A stretch of DNA of 64,000 nt. Source: Rhodococcoides kyotonense (lineage in GTDB: Bacteria > Actinomycetota > Actinomycetes > Mycobacteriales > Mycobacteriaceae). The translations under genes and the position numbers were made by a program. The stretch spans positions 539,969-603,968 of the forward strand of contig NZ_LVHI01000023.1 in assembly GCF_001645385.1 (NCBI RefSeq), written 5' to 3'. The notes below the pieces were generated by a model. The model ran no database searches and was not told where the DNA came from. It saw only the letters and a program-made list of their open reading frames with translations. The first letter of the stretch is position 1; each line of letters starts with the position of its first letter. This document shows positions 20,506 through 28,937 of the stretch, one piece after another.

Positions 20506-21056
20506 CGCAGCAGCCCCTTCGACTCGATCGTGGGCTTCGACGCCAGCGCGGCGGCCTCGGCTGCGCGCGCGACGGTGTCGCGGTCGGCGCCCAACGGCAT
20601 GTCCTGGATCTTCTCGTGCAGCATCAGGATCGCGTTCAACAGCATCTCGGGCCGCGGCGGGCATCCCGGCAGGTAGATGTCGACGGGAACCACGTGATCG
20701 ACGCCCTGGACGATGGCGTAGTTGTTGAACATTCCGCCCGACGACGCGCAGACACCCATGGCGAGAACCCATTTGGGCTCGGCCATCTGGTCGTAGATCT
20801 GGCGCAGCACCGGGGCCATTTTCTGACTGACGCGGCCCGCGACGATCATCAGATCCGCCTGCCGCGGTGAGGCGCGGAACGCCTCCATGCCGAATCTCGC
20901 GATGTCGAAGCGACCGGAACTGGTCGCCATCATCTCGATTGCGCAACAGGCGAGACCGAACGTCGCGGGCCACAGCGATCCCTTTCGCACGTAGCCGGCG
21001 AGAGACTCGACAGTGCTCAGCAGGAAGCCGCTCGGCAGCTTCTCCTCGAGACCCAT
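20502..21056 (-). CDS. nuoB: NADH-quinone oxidoreductase subunit B
   Basis: This 184-residue subunit holds the terminal [4Fe-4S] cluster N2, which reduces the quinone. The tandem cysteines are seen in [11 protein letters not shown], and the other ligands lie near [19 protein letters not shown] and the segment [10 protein letters not shown]. The start is ATG 21056, 40 nt below nuoA. Confidence 0.97.
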   Translation of the reverse strand: MGLEEKLPSGFLLSTVESLAGYVRKGSLWPATFGLACCAIEMMATSSGRFDIARFGMEAFRASPRQADLMIVAGRVSQKMAPVLRQIYDQMAEPKWVLAMGVCASSGGMFNNYAIVQGVDHVVPVDIYLPGCPPRPEMLLNAILMLHEKIQDMPLGADRDTVARAAEAAALASKPTIESKGLLR

Positions 21057-21096
21057 ATCAGATCCTCCTGCTCGGTGCGTGGTGATCGGAAGGCGT

Positions 21097-21456
21097 TCAG
21101 TCCCAGCTCAGGCCGCCCCGTCGCCACTCGTAGGCGTACGCCACCGCGGCGCTGACGATGAACATCCCCATGGCCAGGAGCCCGAACAGGCCCAGCGCGT
21201 CGAAATGAACCGCCCATGGGTACAGAAAGACGATCTCGATGTCGAAGATGATGAACAGCATGGCCGTCAGGTAGAACTTGACGGGGTAGCGACCGGCGCC
21301 CATCGGCTGCGCAGTCGGTTCGATGCCGCATTCGTAGGCGTCGAGCTTGGCCCGGTTGTATCGCTTCGGTCCGACGACTGCAGCGACGACCACGGACACG
21401 GCCGCGAACACGACAGCGACTGCACCCAGGGCGAGAACGGGGATGTACTCGTTCAT
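21097..21456 (-). CDS. nuoA: NADH-quinone oxidoreductase subunit A
   Basis: This is the first gene of the 14-gene nuo operon, encoding a 119-residue, three-helix membrane subunit. The conserved loop [23 protein letters not shown] is present, followed by [18 protein letters not shown] 21456 has GAGGTGACACGC upstream. The operon runs 15.2 kb on the minus strand with nearly all junctions overlapping or within a few bases, so one long polycistronic mRNA is likely. Confidence 0.96.
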   Translation of the reverse strand: MNEYIPVLALGAVAVVFAAVSVVVAAVVGPKRYNRAKLDAYECGIEPTAQPMGAGRYPVKFYLTAMLFIIFDIEIVFLYPWAVHFDALGLFGLLAMGMFIVSAAVAYAYEWRRGGLSWD

Positions 21457-21547
21457 CTGCGTGTCACCTCTGTCGTCGTGCCTTGTGGGCAGTGCTGACG
21501 CTGTCGGCGAGAGTTACTCGACCGTTAGAAAATGTGAACTGAAACAC

Positions 21548-21576
21548 AGCCTACCGGTGTTGCACCCCGAGTTGTC
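21548..21576 (-). promoter_or_regulatory. Candidate promoter for the nuo operon
   Basis: On the minus strand GACAAC (plus 21571-21576), a 17-nt spacer, then TAGGCT (plus 21548-21553) form a plausible sigma-A type promoter, with a leader of about 85 nt to nuoA. The -35 element is a poor match, so the call is tentative. The rest of the 223-nt gap shows no gene. Confidence 0.35.
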
Positions 21577-21679
21577 TCGATTTTCGGTGTGCGAGACAGG
21601 TGTGTCGGGCGTGAAAGTCGATCTTGTATCCAGTGAGGTGCGCTCGAACCGGGAAACGTTTGCCGATAAAGGCTTTCGG

Positions 21680-22063
21680 TCAGTGGCTCAGTAGGCCGAC
21701 GACCGTCTCGGTGAGCACGAAGGGATCGATCGGATGCGGAACCGCCGCTTCGGCTCCGGACCACTCCGCGAGCCATGCGTCGTCGGGACGACCCGTCAGA
21801 ACGACGAGTGGGGGACAGTCGGTGAGCTCGTCCCTCAACTCCTTCGCGACGCCCATCCCGCCTGCGGGTGCCGCTTCGCCGTCGAGAATCGCGAGGTCTA
21901 TGCCCCCGCGGTCGAGGTAGTGCACCACCATCGGCCGACTGGCGACCTCGATGTACTCCAACGCGGGCAGCGACGGGTTCGGGTGGGTTCCGATTGCCGT
22001 CGTCACGTCCGCGCGCGTGTTCGTGTTGCTGCTGTAGACGAGGATGCGCAACGGGGCGGTCAC
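21680..22063 (-). CDS. Degenerate receiver-domain protein next to nuoA (Rv3143-like)
   Basis: This 127-residue protein has the layout of a stand-alone response-regulator receiver: a first strand (LRILVYSSNT), the phospho-acceptor strand DLAILDGE, and the switch strand PPLVVLTG. The acidic pair expected after strand 1 is replaced by Ser/Asn, and the lysine after strand 5 is missing (AVPHPIDPF), so it may not be phosphorylated normally. M. tuberculosis has a similar protein, Rv3143, close to nuoA, and this fits that family. GTG 22063 was chosen over an upstream ATG because the receiver fold starts right after it. Confidence 0.7.
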   Translation of the reverse strand: MTAPLRILVYSSNTNTRADVTTAIGTHPNPSLPALEYIEVASRPMVVHYLDRGGIDLAILDGEAAPAGGMGVAKELRDELTDCPPLVVLTGRPDDAWLAEWSGAEAAVPHPIDPFVLTETVVGLLSH

Positions 22064-22255
22064 GAGTGGGATGCTACGTCCTCTTTTCCCGGTCGCGTCG
22101 CCGAATGACCACAGCGGTCGGTCGGTGAAACTCGGTGTGACGCGAGGGTGGACACGACGAGAACTGCACGCCGAAACCGGGATGCATCCGTTTCGTGTCA
22201 TTTTCGTGATCGTTCCACTTGGCGGGCATCTGTAACGTCGGGTGCGGAGGGGTCG

Positions 22256-22531
22256 ATGAACTTCTCGACTCCGGAGTGCGGCATCGGCAACCCCCGACTC
22301 GATACCGCCCCGGGGTCACCTGACCGACGAGGCGTCGAAGGAATGCGAATGCTCGATCTCGAGACCGGACAGTTCCCGCACGTCGACGGACCGGACGACG
22401 ACGTGCTCACCGAATTCGGCATCAGCCGGGAGGGCTTCGTCACTCGGCTCCGCGAGATCCTGCTGCAGGATTCGCCGCCCGAGGGACTGCACGACGCCGA
22501 CGTCGCGACGCTGCTCGCAGCCTGTTCCTGA
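22256..22531 (+). CDS. Small hypothetical protein (91 residues or about 60)
   Basis: A short gene lies before the aldehyde dehydrogenase. ATG 22256 follows GGAGGGG and would give 91 residues. ATG 22349, after GAAGGA, would give about 61 residues beginning MLDLETGQFPHVDG, and this is the part with convincing codon use. The product is acidic, with a DDD cluster and a predicted amphipathic helix (GFVTRLREILLQ). No family is recognised. Its stop is about 70 nt from the next start, so they may be co-transcribed. Confidence 0.5.
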   Translation: MNFSTPECGIGNPRLDTAPGSPDRRGVEGMRMLDLETGQFPHVDGPDDDVLTEFGISREGFVTRLREILLQDSPPEGLHDADVATLLAACS

Positions 22532-22601
22532 CTCCGTCGTCCACTACCGGACCGCCGGTGGCCTACCGTGAGTGCGATCGACTCCCGGCGAAAGGCGCAA
22601 C

Positions 22602-24110
22602 GTGGCACACGAGTTCGAGCATCTTCGACCCTCGCTGTTCATCGACGGAACGTGGTCGGGTGCGTCGGACGGCCGGATACGTGATGTCGTCGATCCCGCA
22701 ACCGGTCGCGTTGTGGTCGCGGTCGACGAAGCCTCGCCGGACGACGCGCGTCGCGCCGTAGCGGCGGCACGCCGAACGTTCGACGACGGCGCCTGGGCCG
22801 CCGGATCCGCGTCGAAGAGAGCGCTGCTGTTGTCGAGGGTGGCCGATCTGCTGCAGCGGGACAGGGAACAGCTCGCCCGGATCGAGACGATCGACACCGG
22901 CAAGACCTTGGCCGAGAGTCGTATCGACATCGACGACGTCACGTCGGTCTTCCGTTACTACGCGGGCCTCGCGCGCGTCGACCCCGATCGGTCGGTCGAC
23001 GTCGGGCGCACCGACGTCGTCTCGCGAGTGGTCCACGAGCCGATCGGCGTATGCGTGATGATCGCGCCGTGGAACTACCCGCTCCTGCAGATCTCCTGGA
23101 AGGTCGCGCCCGCGCTCGCGGCGGGATGCACGATGGTGCTCAAACCCAGCGAGGTGACACCGCTCAGCACCATCGCGTTCGTCCGTCTCCTGCAGGAAGC
23201 GGGCGTGCCGGACGGTGTGGTCGCTCTGGTGCAGGGGAGCGGCGCCGACATCGGCGACGCACTCACGTCGAATTCCGACGTCGACTTCATCTCGTTCACC
23301 GGCGGACTCGCCACCGGTCGCGCGATCGCCGTCGCGGCTGCCGAGAACGTCACGAAAGTCGCTCTCGAGTTGGGCGGGAAGAACCCCCACATCGTGTTCG
23401 CCGATGCGGCGTCGGATCCCGAATCCTTCTCGACTTCGGTCGATCACGTGCTCACCGGTGCGTTCCTGCATTCCGGGCAAGTATGTTCCGCGGGGACACG
23501 GCTGATAGTCGAGGACAGCATCGCCGACCGCGTCGTCGCATCGCTCGTCGAACGGGCACGCCGGATCAAGGTCGGTCCTGGTCTGGATCCGACCAGTGAA
23601 ACCGGCCCGCTCGTGTCCGAAGCGCATCGCACGAAGGTCGAGAACTACGTCGCCCTCGGAGTGCAGGAGGGGGCCGAACTCGTCGTCGGTGGATCGCGGC
23701 CGGACGAGAAGGCGCTTGCCGACGGCAGTTACTTCCTGCCGACGATCTTCGACAGGTGCGACCGTACGATGCGCATCGTGCAGGAAGAGACGTTCGGACC
23801 GATTCTGACCGTCGAACGTTTCTCCACCGAGGACGAGGCGCTCCGACTCGGGAACGACACGAAGTACGGTCTCGCAGCGGGTGTTCGTACGGCGGATCCT
23901 GCCCGCGGCGAACGCCTCGTGCGAGGGCTGAGGCATGGAACGGTGTGGCTCAACGACTTCGGGGTCTACACTCCCGCGGCCGAGTGGGGTGGGTTCAAAC
24001 GCTCGGGCACCGGTCGCGAACTGGGTCCGGCCGGTCTGGCGGAGTACCGGGAAGCGAAACACGTGTGGCACAACGTCTCACCAGCGGCGGCAAGGTGGTT
24101 CGGGGCCTGA
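22602..24110 (+). CDS. NAD(P)+-dependent aldehyde dehydrogenase (betaine-aldehyde-dehydrogenase-like)
   Basis: This 502-residue enzyme of the ALDH superfamily shows IAPWNYPLLQISWKVAPALAAG for cofactor binding, the general base Glu in LELGGKNPHIVF, the nucleophilic Cys in HSGQVCSAGTRL, and QEETFGPILTVERF. It oxidises an aldehyde to the acid. The overall pattern is closest to BetB/GbsA-type enzymes, but no choline oxidase or transporter gene lies nearby to support glycine betaine synthesis. GTG 22602 after AAAGG fits the start of homologues. Confidence 0.85.
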   Translation: MAHEFEHLRPSLFIDGTWSGASDGRIRDVVDPATGRVVVAVDEASPDDARRAVAAARRTFDDGAWAAGSASKRALLLSRVADLLQRDREQLARIETIDTGKTLAESRIDIDDVTSVFRYYAGLARVDPDRSVDVGRTDVVSRVVHEPIGVCVMIAPWNYPLLQISWKVAPALAAGCTMVLKPSEVTPLSTIAFVRLLQEAGVPDGVVALVQGSGADIGDALTSNSDVDFISFTGGLATGRAIAVAAAENVTKVALELGGKNPHIVFADAASDPESFSTSVDHVLTGAFLHSGQVCSAGTRLIVEDSIADRVVASLVERARRIKVGPGLDPTSETGPLVSEAHRTKVENYVALGVQEGAELVVGGSRPDEKALADGSYFLPTIFDRCDRTMRIVQEETFGPILTVERFSTEDEALRLGNDTKYGLAAGVRTADPARGERLVRGLRHGTVWLNDFGVYTPAAEWGGFKRSGTGRELGPAGLAEYREAKHVWHNVSPAAARWFGA

Positions 24111-24159
24111 GCGATCGGGTCGGCGTGCGATCGAGACGTCGAGATAGCACACTGGACGC

Positions 24160-26838
24160 GTGACAGACGCCGCTGACTCTCCTGCCGCACCGCCCTCCGC
24201 CGAGCATGCACGTCTCGCAGAATCGCCCGGGGTGAGCGGGCCGTGGCGCCAGTGGGGTCCGTACCTCGCCGGACGTCAATGGGGCACTGTCCGAGAGGAC
24301 TATTCGGCCGATGGCGACGCGTGGCAGTCGTTTCCGTTCGACCAATCGCACCTTCGGGCGTATCGATGGGGCGAGGACGGGCTCGGCGGGATCAGCGATC
24401 GCTTCGGATTCCTCAACTTCGCGTTCGCGCTGTGGAATCGCAAGGACCCCATTCTGAAGGAGCGCCTGTTCGGTCTGACCAACGGCGAGGGCAACCACGG
24501 GGAGGACGCCAAGGAGTACTGGTGGGTCGTCGACGGCACCCCGACGCACAGTTGGATGCAGTGGCTCTACCGCTACCCGCAGGCCGAGTACCCCTACCGG
24601 CAGTTGCGTGAGGAGAACGCGAGCCGCGGACGGGACGATCGCGAATACGAGCTGTCCGACACCGGAATTCTCGACGAGAACCGATTCTTCGACGTGCAGG
24701 TGACGTACGCGAAGGCGTCGCCCGACGACATCTGCATCGTCATCTCGGTGACCAACCACGGACCGGATGCGGCGTCGGTCGACCTGCTGCCGCACCTCTG
24801 GTTCCGAAACACGTGGGCGTGGGGACGCGACGAGCGCCGCGGCACGCTCGACGAGGTCGATCCGTCGCATCTGCAGTCCGGGGCCGTACGAGCAGTGGAG
24901 GCGCAGCACGGATTTCTCGGCCGCTACTACCTCGCCGCCGAGGGTCGACCTCGGGTTCTGTTCTGCGACAACGACACCAATGCGGCCGCCTTGTGGGGGC
25001 AGGAGAACCGAAGCGCTTACAGCAAGGACGGAATCGGCCGACGCGTCGTCGACGGGGACGAGAGCGCGGTCGATCCCGCGCAGACCGGGACGAAATCGGC
25101 GTTCTGGTACAGCCTCGACGACGTCGCACCCGGAGAGACGCGTGAGGTCAAGTTGCGCTTGTCGACCGCCGCCCCGGACGAGCAGACGTTCGGCCGCGGG
25201 TTCGACGCCGTCGTCGCCGACCGGCGCGCCGATGCGGACGAGTTCTATCGCGCCGTCATCGGGCCCGACCTCTCCGACGACGACCGCCACGTGGCGCGTC
25301 GCGCGTACGCCGGTCTGCTCTGGACGAAGCAGTTGTATCGGTACGACGTCGAGCAATGGATCGAGGGAGACAAGGTCGGCGAGCCCTCTCCCGAGGCACG
25401 CCGCGGCACCGGCGCGCGTAACTCGCGCTGGCAGCATCTTGCCCTGGCGGACGTGATCTCGATGCCAGACGAGTGGGAGTACCCGTGGTTCGCCGCGTGG
25501 GACTTGGCTTTTCACACCATTCCGCTCGCGCACGTCGATCCGGATTTCGCGAAGGAACAGCTCGTACTCATGTGCCGCGAATGGTCGATGCATCCCAACG
25601 GCCAACTGCCGGCGTACGAGTGGGAATTCGGCGACGTCAACCCGCCCGTACACGCATGGGCGGCATGGCATGTCTACCGTATCGACGGCTACCGCGATCG
25701 CGAGTTTCTCGTACGGGTCTTCACGAAGTTGCTGCTCAACTTCGCGTGGTGGGTCAATCGCAAGGACTCGGAGGGGTCGAACATCTTCGAGGGCGGGTTC
25801 CTCGGAATGGACAACATCGGTCTGTTCAACAGGTCCGCGCCGTTGCCTCCCGGGTTCCGGCTCGAGCAGTCCGACGCGACGAGTTGGATGGCGTTCTACT
25901 GCCAGCAGATGTTCAAGATCGCGCTCGAACTGGCACGACACGACCGCGCGTGGGACGACGCCGCCACCAAGTTCTTCGCGCACTTCCTGTCGATTGCCCG
26001 TGCGGTCAAATCGTTCGGCTCACAACATATTTCGCTGTGGCACGACGAGGACGGTTTCTTCTACGACGTTCTCGTACCGCCCGAGGGCGATGCGACGCCG
26101 ATGCGTGTGCGATCGATGGTCGGTCTGCTGCCGATCCTCGGCGCCACGGAGATTCCGTCGTGGGTCGAGAAGGAATGTCCTGATCTGACCGCTCGATTGC
26201 GGTGGGTTCAGCAGCGCAGGCCGGAGATGGTGAGCCCCTTGCTCGCTCGCAAGGACGGGGACGAGGTACGTGTGCTGTTGTCCCTCGTCGAACCCGAACG
26301 TCTGAAGCGTGTGCTGTCCCGCATGTTCGATTCCGAAGAATTCTTGTCGCAGTACGGGATTCGATCGTTGTCGGCGTCCTATCGTGACGCCGTCACCTAC
26401 GAGATCGACGGACGGCACGTGTCGATCGAATACGAGCCCGGCGAGTCCAGAACCGGAATGTTCGGCGGCAACTCGAACTGGCGTGGGCCCATCTGGTTCC
26501 CGGTCAACGTGCTGCTCGCGGACAAGCTGCGCGCCTACGGCCGGCACTACGGCGACTCGTTCACGATCGAAATTCCCACCGGCTCCGGCAATCACCGCAC
26601 CCTGACCGAGGCTGCCGACCTGATCGACGACGGCCTCGCGTCGTTGTTCCGCCCCGTCGACGGCAAACGACCGGCCGACGGTGACCGAATCGAATCGACC
26701 GACGATCCGCTGTGGAGCGTGCACCCGACGTTCAACGAGTACTTCGACGGCGACACCGGTGAGGGGCTCGGGGCGTCGCACCAGACCGGGTGGACGGGAC
26801 TCGTCGCGCATCTGTTGAGGCCGCGTCTGCCGCTGTAG
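24160..26838 (+). CDS. Large GH63-like (MGH1-like) glycoside hydrolase
   Basis: This 892-residue cytoplasmic protein has no signal peptide. It begins near WGPYLAGRQWGTVREDYSADG, continues with a beta-sandwich-like N-terminal half, and has an (alpha/alpha)6-barrel half with EWEYPWFAAWDLAFH, NGQLPAYEWEFGDVNPP and YGIRSLS. The C-terminal GNSNWRGPIWFPVN followed by the HPTFNEYFDGDTG segment is typical of GH63 relatives of eukaryotic processing alpha-glucosidase I and bacterial YgjK-type enzymes. It probably cleaves an alpha-glucosidic bond in a small intracellular glucoside. The substrate is unknown. The GTG start has the -10-like CACACT six bases upstream, suggesting leaderless transcription. 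Confidence 0.75.
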   Translation: MTDAADSPAAPPSAEHARLAESPGVSGPWRQWGPYLAGRQWGTVREDYSADGDAWQSFPFDQSHLRAYRWGEDGLGGISDRFGFLNFAFALWNRKDPILKERLFGLTNGEGNHGEDAKEYWWVVDGTPTHSWMQWLYRYPQAEYPYRQLREENASRGRDDREYELSDTGILDENRFFDVQVTYAKASPDDICIVISVTNHGPDAASVDLLPHLWFRNTWAWGRDERRGTLDEVDPSHLQSGAVRAVEAQHGFLGRYYLAAEGRPRVLFCDNDTNAAALWGQENRSAYSKDGIGRRVVDGDESAVDPAQTGTKSAFWYSLDDVAPGETREVKLRLSTAAPDEQTFGRGFDAVVADRRADADEFYRAVIGPDLSDDDRHVARRAYAGLLWTKQLYRYDVEQWIEGDKVGEPSPEARRGTGARNSRWQHLALADVISMPDEWEYPWFAAWDLAFHTIPLAHVDPDFAKEQLVLMCREWSMHPNGQLPAYEWEFGDVNPPVHAWAAWHVYRIDGYRDREFLVRVFTKLLLNFAWWVNRKDSEGSNIFEGGFLGMDNIGLFNRSAPLPPGFRLEQSDATSWMAFYCQQMFKIALELARHDRAWDDAATKFFAHFLSIARAVKSFGSQHISLWHDEDGFFYDVLVPPEGDATPMRVRSMVGLLPILGATEIPSWVEKECPDLTARLRWVQQRRPEMVSPLLARKDGDEVRVLLSLVEPERLKRVLSRMFDSEEFLSQYGIRSLSASYRDAVTYEIDGRHVSIEYEPGESRTGMFGGNSNWRGPIWFPVNVLLADKLRAYGRHYGDSFTIEIPTGSGNHRTLTEAADLIDDGLASLFRPVDGKRPADGDRIESTDDPLWSVHPTFNEYFDGDTGEGLGASHQTGWTGLVAHLLRPRLPL

Positions 26839-26853
26839 GCGACGTCGTCGCAC

Positions 26854-26893
26854 GTGAGCGCGAATGTATAGAGGGCTATACATTCGCACTCAC
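26854..26893 (+). terminator. 18-bp near-perfect hairpin between glycosidase and alcohol dehydrogenase genes
   Basis: Arms GTGAGCGCGAATGTATAG (26854-26871) and CTATACATTCGCACTCAC (26876-26893) pair except for one C/A position, around the 4-nt loop AGGG. It lies in the 88-nt gap between two plus-strand genes. It may be a terminator, but its AT-rich core (GAATGTATAG) is unlike the other GC-rich terminators in the window, so an operator or mobile palindrome is possible. Confidence 0.6.
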
Positions 26894-26926
26894 CTGGAGA
26901 CATTCTGCTCACCTAGAGTGGGGGTC

Positions 26927-28030
26927 ATGAAGATCCGCGGCGCTGTACTCGAAGAAATCGGACGCTCACGGCCGTTCGCCGACTCGCATCCCATCTCCAT
27001 CTCGGAGCTGGAACTCGCACCTCCCGGTGAGGGCGAACTGCTCGTGCGGATCGAGGCCGCGGGCCTGTGTCACTCGGACCTGTCGGTGGTCGACGGTAAC
27101 CGCGTGCGACCGGTGCCGATGCTCCTTGGACACGAAGCCGCGGGCCGCGTCGAAGCCGTCGGCGCGGGAGTGGACGACGTTCCGGTCGGCACCCGCGTCG
27201 TCATGACGTTCCTGCCGCGGTGCGGGGAGTGCGACGGCTGTCGTACCGACGGCCAGATGCCGTGCATCCCGGGCAGCGCCGCCAACAACGCCGGAACGCT
27301 TCTCGACGGCGGCCGGCGCTTGAATCGCGACGGCGTCGAGGTCAAGCACCACCTCGGGGTGTCCGGATTCGCGACGCATGCCGTCGTCAGCCGCAAGTCC
27401 GTCGTTCCCGTCGACGACGACATTCCGGCCGACGTCGCTGCGGTACTGGGCTGTGCCGTGCTGACGGGCGGCGGTGCGGTACTCAACGCGGGCCGTCCCA
27501 CGCCGGGGCAGTCGGTCATGGTGATCGGTCTCGGTGGCGTCGGGATGGCGTCGATTCTGACGGCCGTGTCCGTCGGAGCCGGACAGGTCATCGGAGTCGA
27601 CGCGGTGCCGGACAAGCTCGCCACCGCGCGTGAACTCGGTGCGACACAGACCTATTCGCCGGCCGAGCGTGAAGAGCAGAACATCAAGGCCGATGTCGTC
27701 ATCGAGGCGGCGGGCAATGCGCGCGCGTTCGAGGCAGCGGTGGCCGCGACGGCACCGGGCGGCACGACGGTCACCGTCGGACTTCCGGCACCGGATGCGC
27801 GGTCGTCGATCTCGCCGCTCGGACTCGTCGCCGAAGCCCGTACGATCGTCGGAAGCTACCTCGGTTCGGCGGTGCCGGCGCGAGACATTCCGAAGTATGC
27901 GCAGATGTGGCGCGAAGGCCGGCTTCCCGTCGAGAAGCTGATCAGCTCGCGAATTGCGCTCGACGAGATCAACCGCGGCATGGACGAACTGGCCGACGGC
28001 AACGCCATCCGTCAGGTCATCACGTTCTAG
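26927..28030 (+). CDS. Zinc-dependent alcohol dehydrogenase (MDR family)
   Basis: This 367-residue medium-chain dehydrogenase has the catalytic zinc ligand in GLCHSDLSVVDG, the GHEAAG motif, and a structural-zinc lobe with four cysteines (CGECDGCRTDGQMPC). The Rossmann motif GLGGVG for NAD(P) is followed by the Asp of IGVDAVPDKL, favouring NAD. It oxidises a primary or secondary alcohol to an aldehyde or ketone. The upstream aldehyde dehydrogenase could use the product, though a glycosidase lies between them. ATG 26927 with GTGGGGG upstream was chosen over the longer frame, which would include the palindrome. Confidence 0.85.
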   Translation: MKIRGAVLEEIGRSRPFADSHPISISELELAPPGEGELLVRIEAAGLCHSDLSVVDGNRVRPVPMLLGHEAAGRVEAVGAGVDDVPVGTRVVMTFLPRCGECDGCRTDGQMPCIPGSAANNAGTLLDGGRRLNRDGVEVKHHLGVSGFATHAVVSRKSVVPVDDDIPADVAAVLGCAVLTGGGAVLNAGRPTPGQSVMVIGLGGVGMASILTAVSVGAGQVIGVDAVPDKLATARELGATQTYSPAEREEQNIKADVVIEAAGNARAFEAAVAATAPGGTTVTVGLPAPDARSSISPLGLVAEARTIVGSYLGSAVPARDIPKYAQMWREGRLPVEKLISSRIALDEINRGMDELADGNAIRQVITF

Positions 28031-28824
28031 CGACTTGGGGCGGTGGCCACCCACCGCCCGTTACGTCGTGCGATCTCGATGGGGTGATCGAAGCATTCGC
28101 TGATGTTCTCGGTGGTGAGGACGTCGTCGACGTGGCCGATGGCCATGATGTGGCCGTCGCGCAGCAGCACCGCATGCGACGTCGACGACGGGATCTCCTC
28201 GAGATGATGTGTGACGAGAATGCTCGAGAGCGTGGGATGCTCGGCCCGGATGCCGTCCAACGCCGTTAGAAGTTGTTCTCGCGCAGCAAGATCGAGACCG
28301 GTCGCGGGCTCGTCCAACAGCAGCAGCGCGGGGTCCGGCAGAAGTGCGCGAGCGATGAGTGCCCGTCCGCGTTCGCCCTGCGACAGTGTGTACCACGGCG
28401 AATCGATGCGATGCGTGACGCCGAGTGCGCTGATCAACGACGTCGCCCGTGCCACCTCGTCGTCGGTGGGGGACCAGCGCGGAACCAGATCGGGAGTGTT
28501 CGTCATCCCCGTCAACACCGTCTGGAGCAGCGTCAACGACGGCTCGACACGCAGTCGTGGGTCGACGTGGCCGATGTGAGTGCGCAGCTCGCGCATGTCG
28601 ACGCGTCCGAGCCGGTGACCGAGGACGTGCACACTCCCGTGCGTGGGGTGAACGAATGCGCCCAGCAGGCTCAGCAGCGTACTCTTGCCGGCTCCGTTCG
28701 CGCCGAGAAGTACCCAGTGTTCGCCCTGTTCGAGGCGCACCGAAGCGTCGCGCAGAAGGTATCGCCCGTTTCGCACGAGGTCGACGTTCTCTGCTTGCAG
28801 GACCGGTATCGAGTCGTTGGTCAC
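28027..28824 (-). CDS. ABC transporter ATP-binding protein (YlmA-like)
   Basis: This 265-residue single ABC ATPase has Walker A GANGAGKSTLL, signature LSQGERGRALIARAL, Walker B LLLLDEPATGLD and the switch His in ILVTHHLEEIP. No permease gene adjoins it. It resembles B. subtilis YlmA and other stand-alone ATPases of unclear function. GTG 28824 was chosen because upstream residues are Arg-rich and not conserved-looking. Its stop overlaps the end of the converging alcohol dehydrogenase gene by 4 nt. Confidence 0.82.
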   Translation of the reverse strand: MTNDSIPVLQAENVDLVRNGRYLLRDASVRLEQGEHWVLLGANGAGKSTLLSLLGAFVHPTHGSVHVLGHRLGRVDMRELRTHIGHVDPRLRVEPSLTLLQTVLTGMTNTPDLVPRWSPTDDEVARATSLISALGVTHRIDSPWYTLSQGERGRALIARALLPDPALLLLDEPATGLDLAAREQLLTALDGIRAEHPTLSSILVTHHLEEIPSSTSHAVLLRDGHIMAIGHVDDVLTTENISECFDHPIEIARRNGRWVATAPSR

Positions 28825-28882
28825 CGAACGACGGTAGCGCCGACGGGGTGACCCCACTGCACCGGATCGGGTGGTGTGATGT

Positions 28883-28911
28883 TTGACTCACTAAAGAACC
28901 GGACACAGTAT
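28883..28911 (+). promoter_or_regulatory. Promoter for the OFA transporter operon
   Basis: TTGACT (28883-28888), 17 nt, CAGTAT (28906-28911) is close to the sigma-A consensus. It places the transcription start about 20 nt before the ATG at 28938. Confidence 0.55.
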
Positions 28912-28937
28912 CGAGAAACCACGAACTAGGGGTACGC

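Noticed and set aside
23995-25983. Long minus-strand open frame (662 codons) opposite the GH63-like gene
   Set aside because: The plus-strand product has recognisable family motifs. The antisense frame has none and no ribosome site.
22602-28030. A choline-to-betaine operon based on the BetB-like dehydrogenase
   Set aside because: No choline dehydrogenase, BetT/OpuA transporter or BetI regulator is present. The Zn alcohol dehydrogenase is a different family and separated by a glycosidase.
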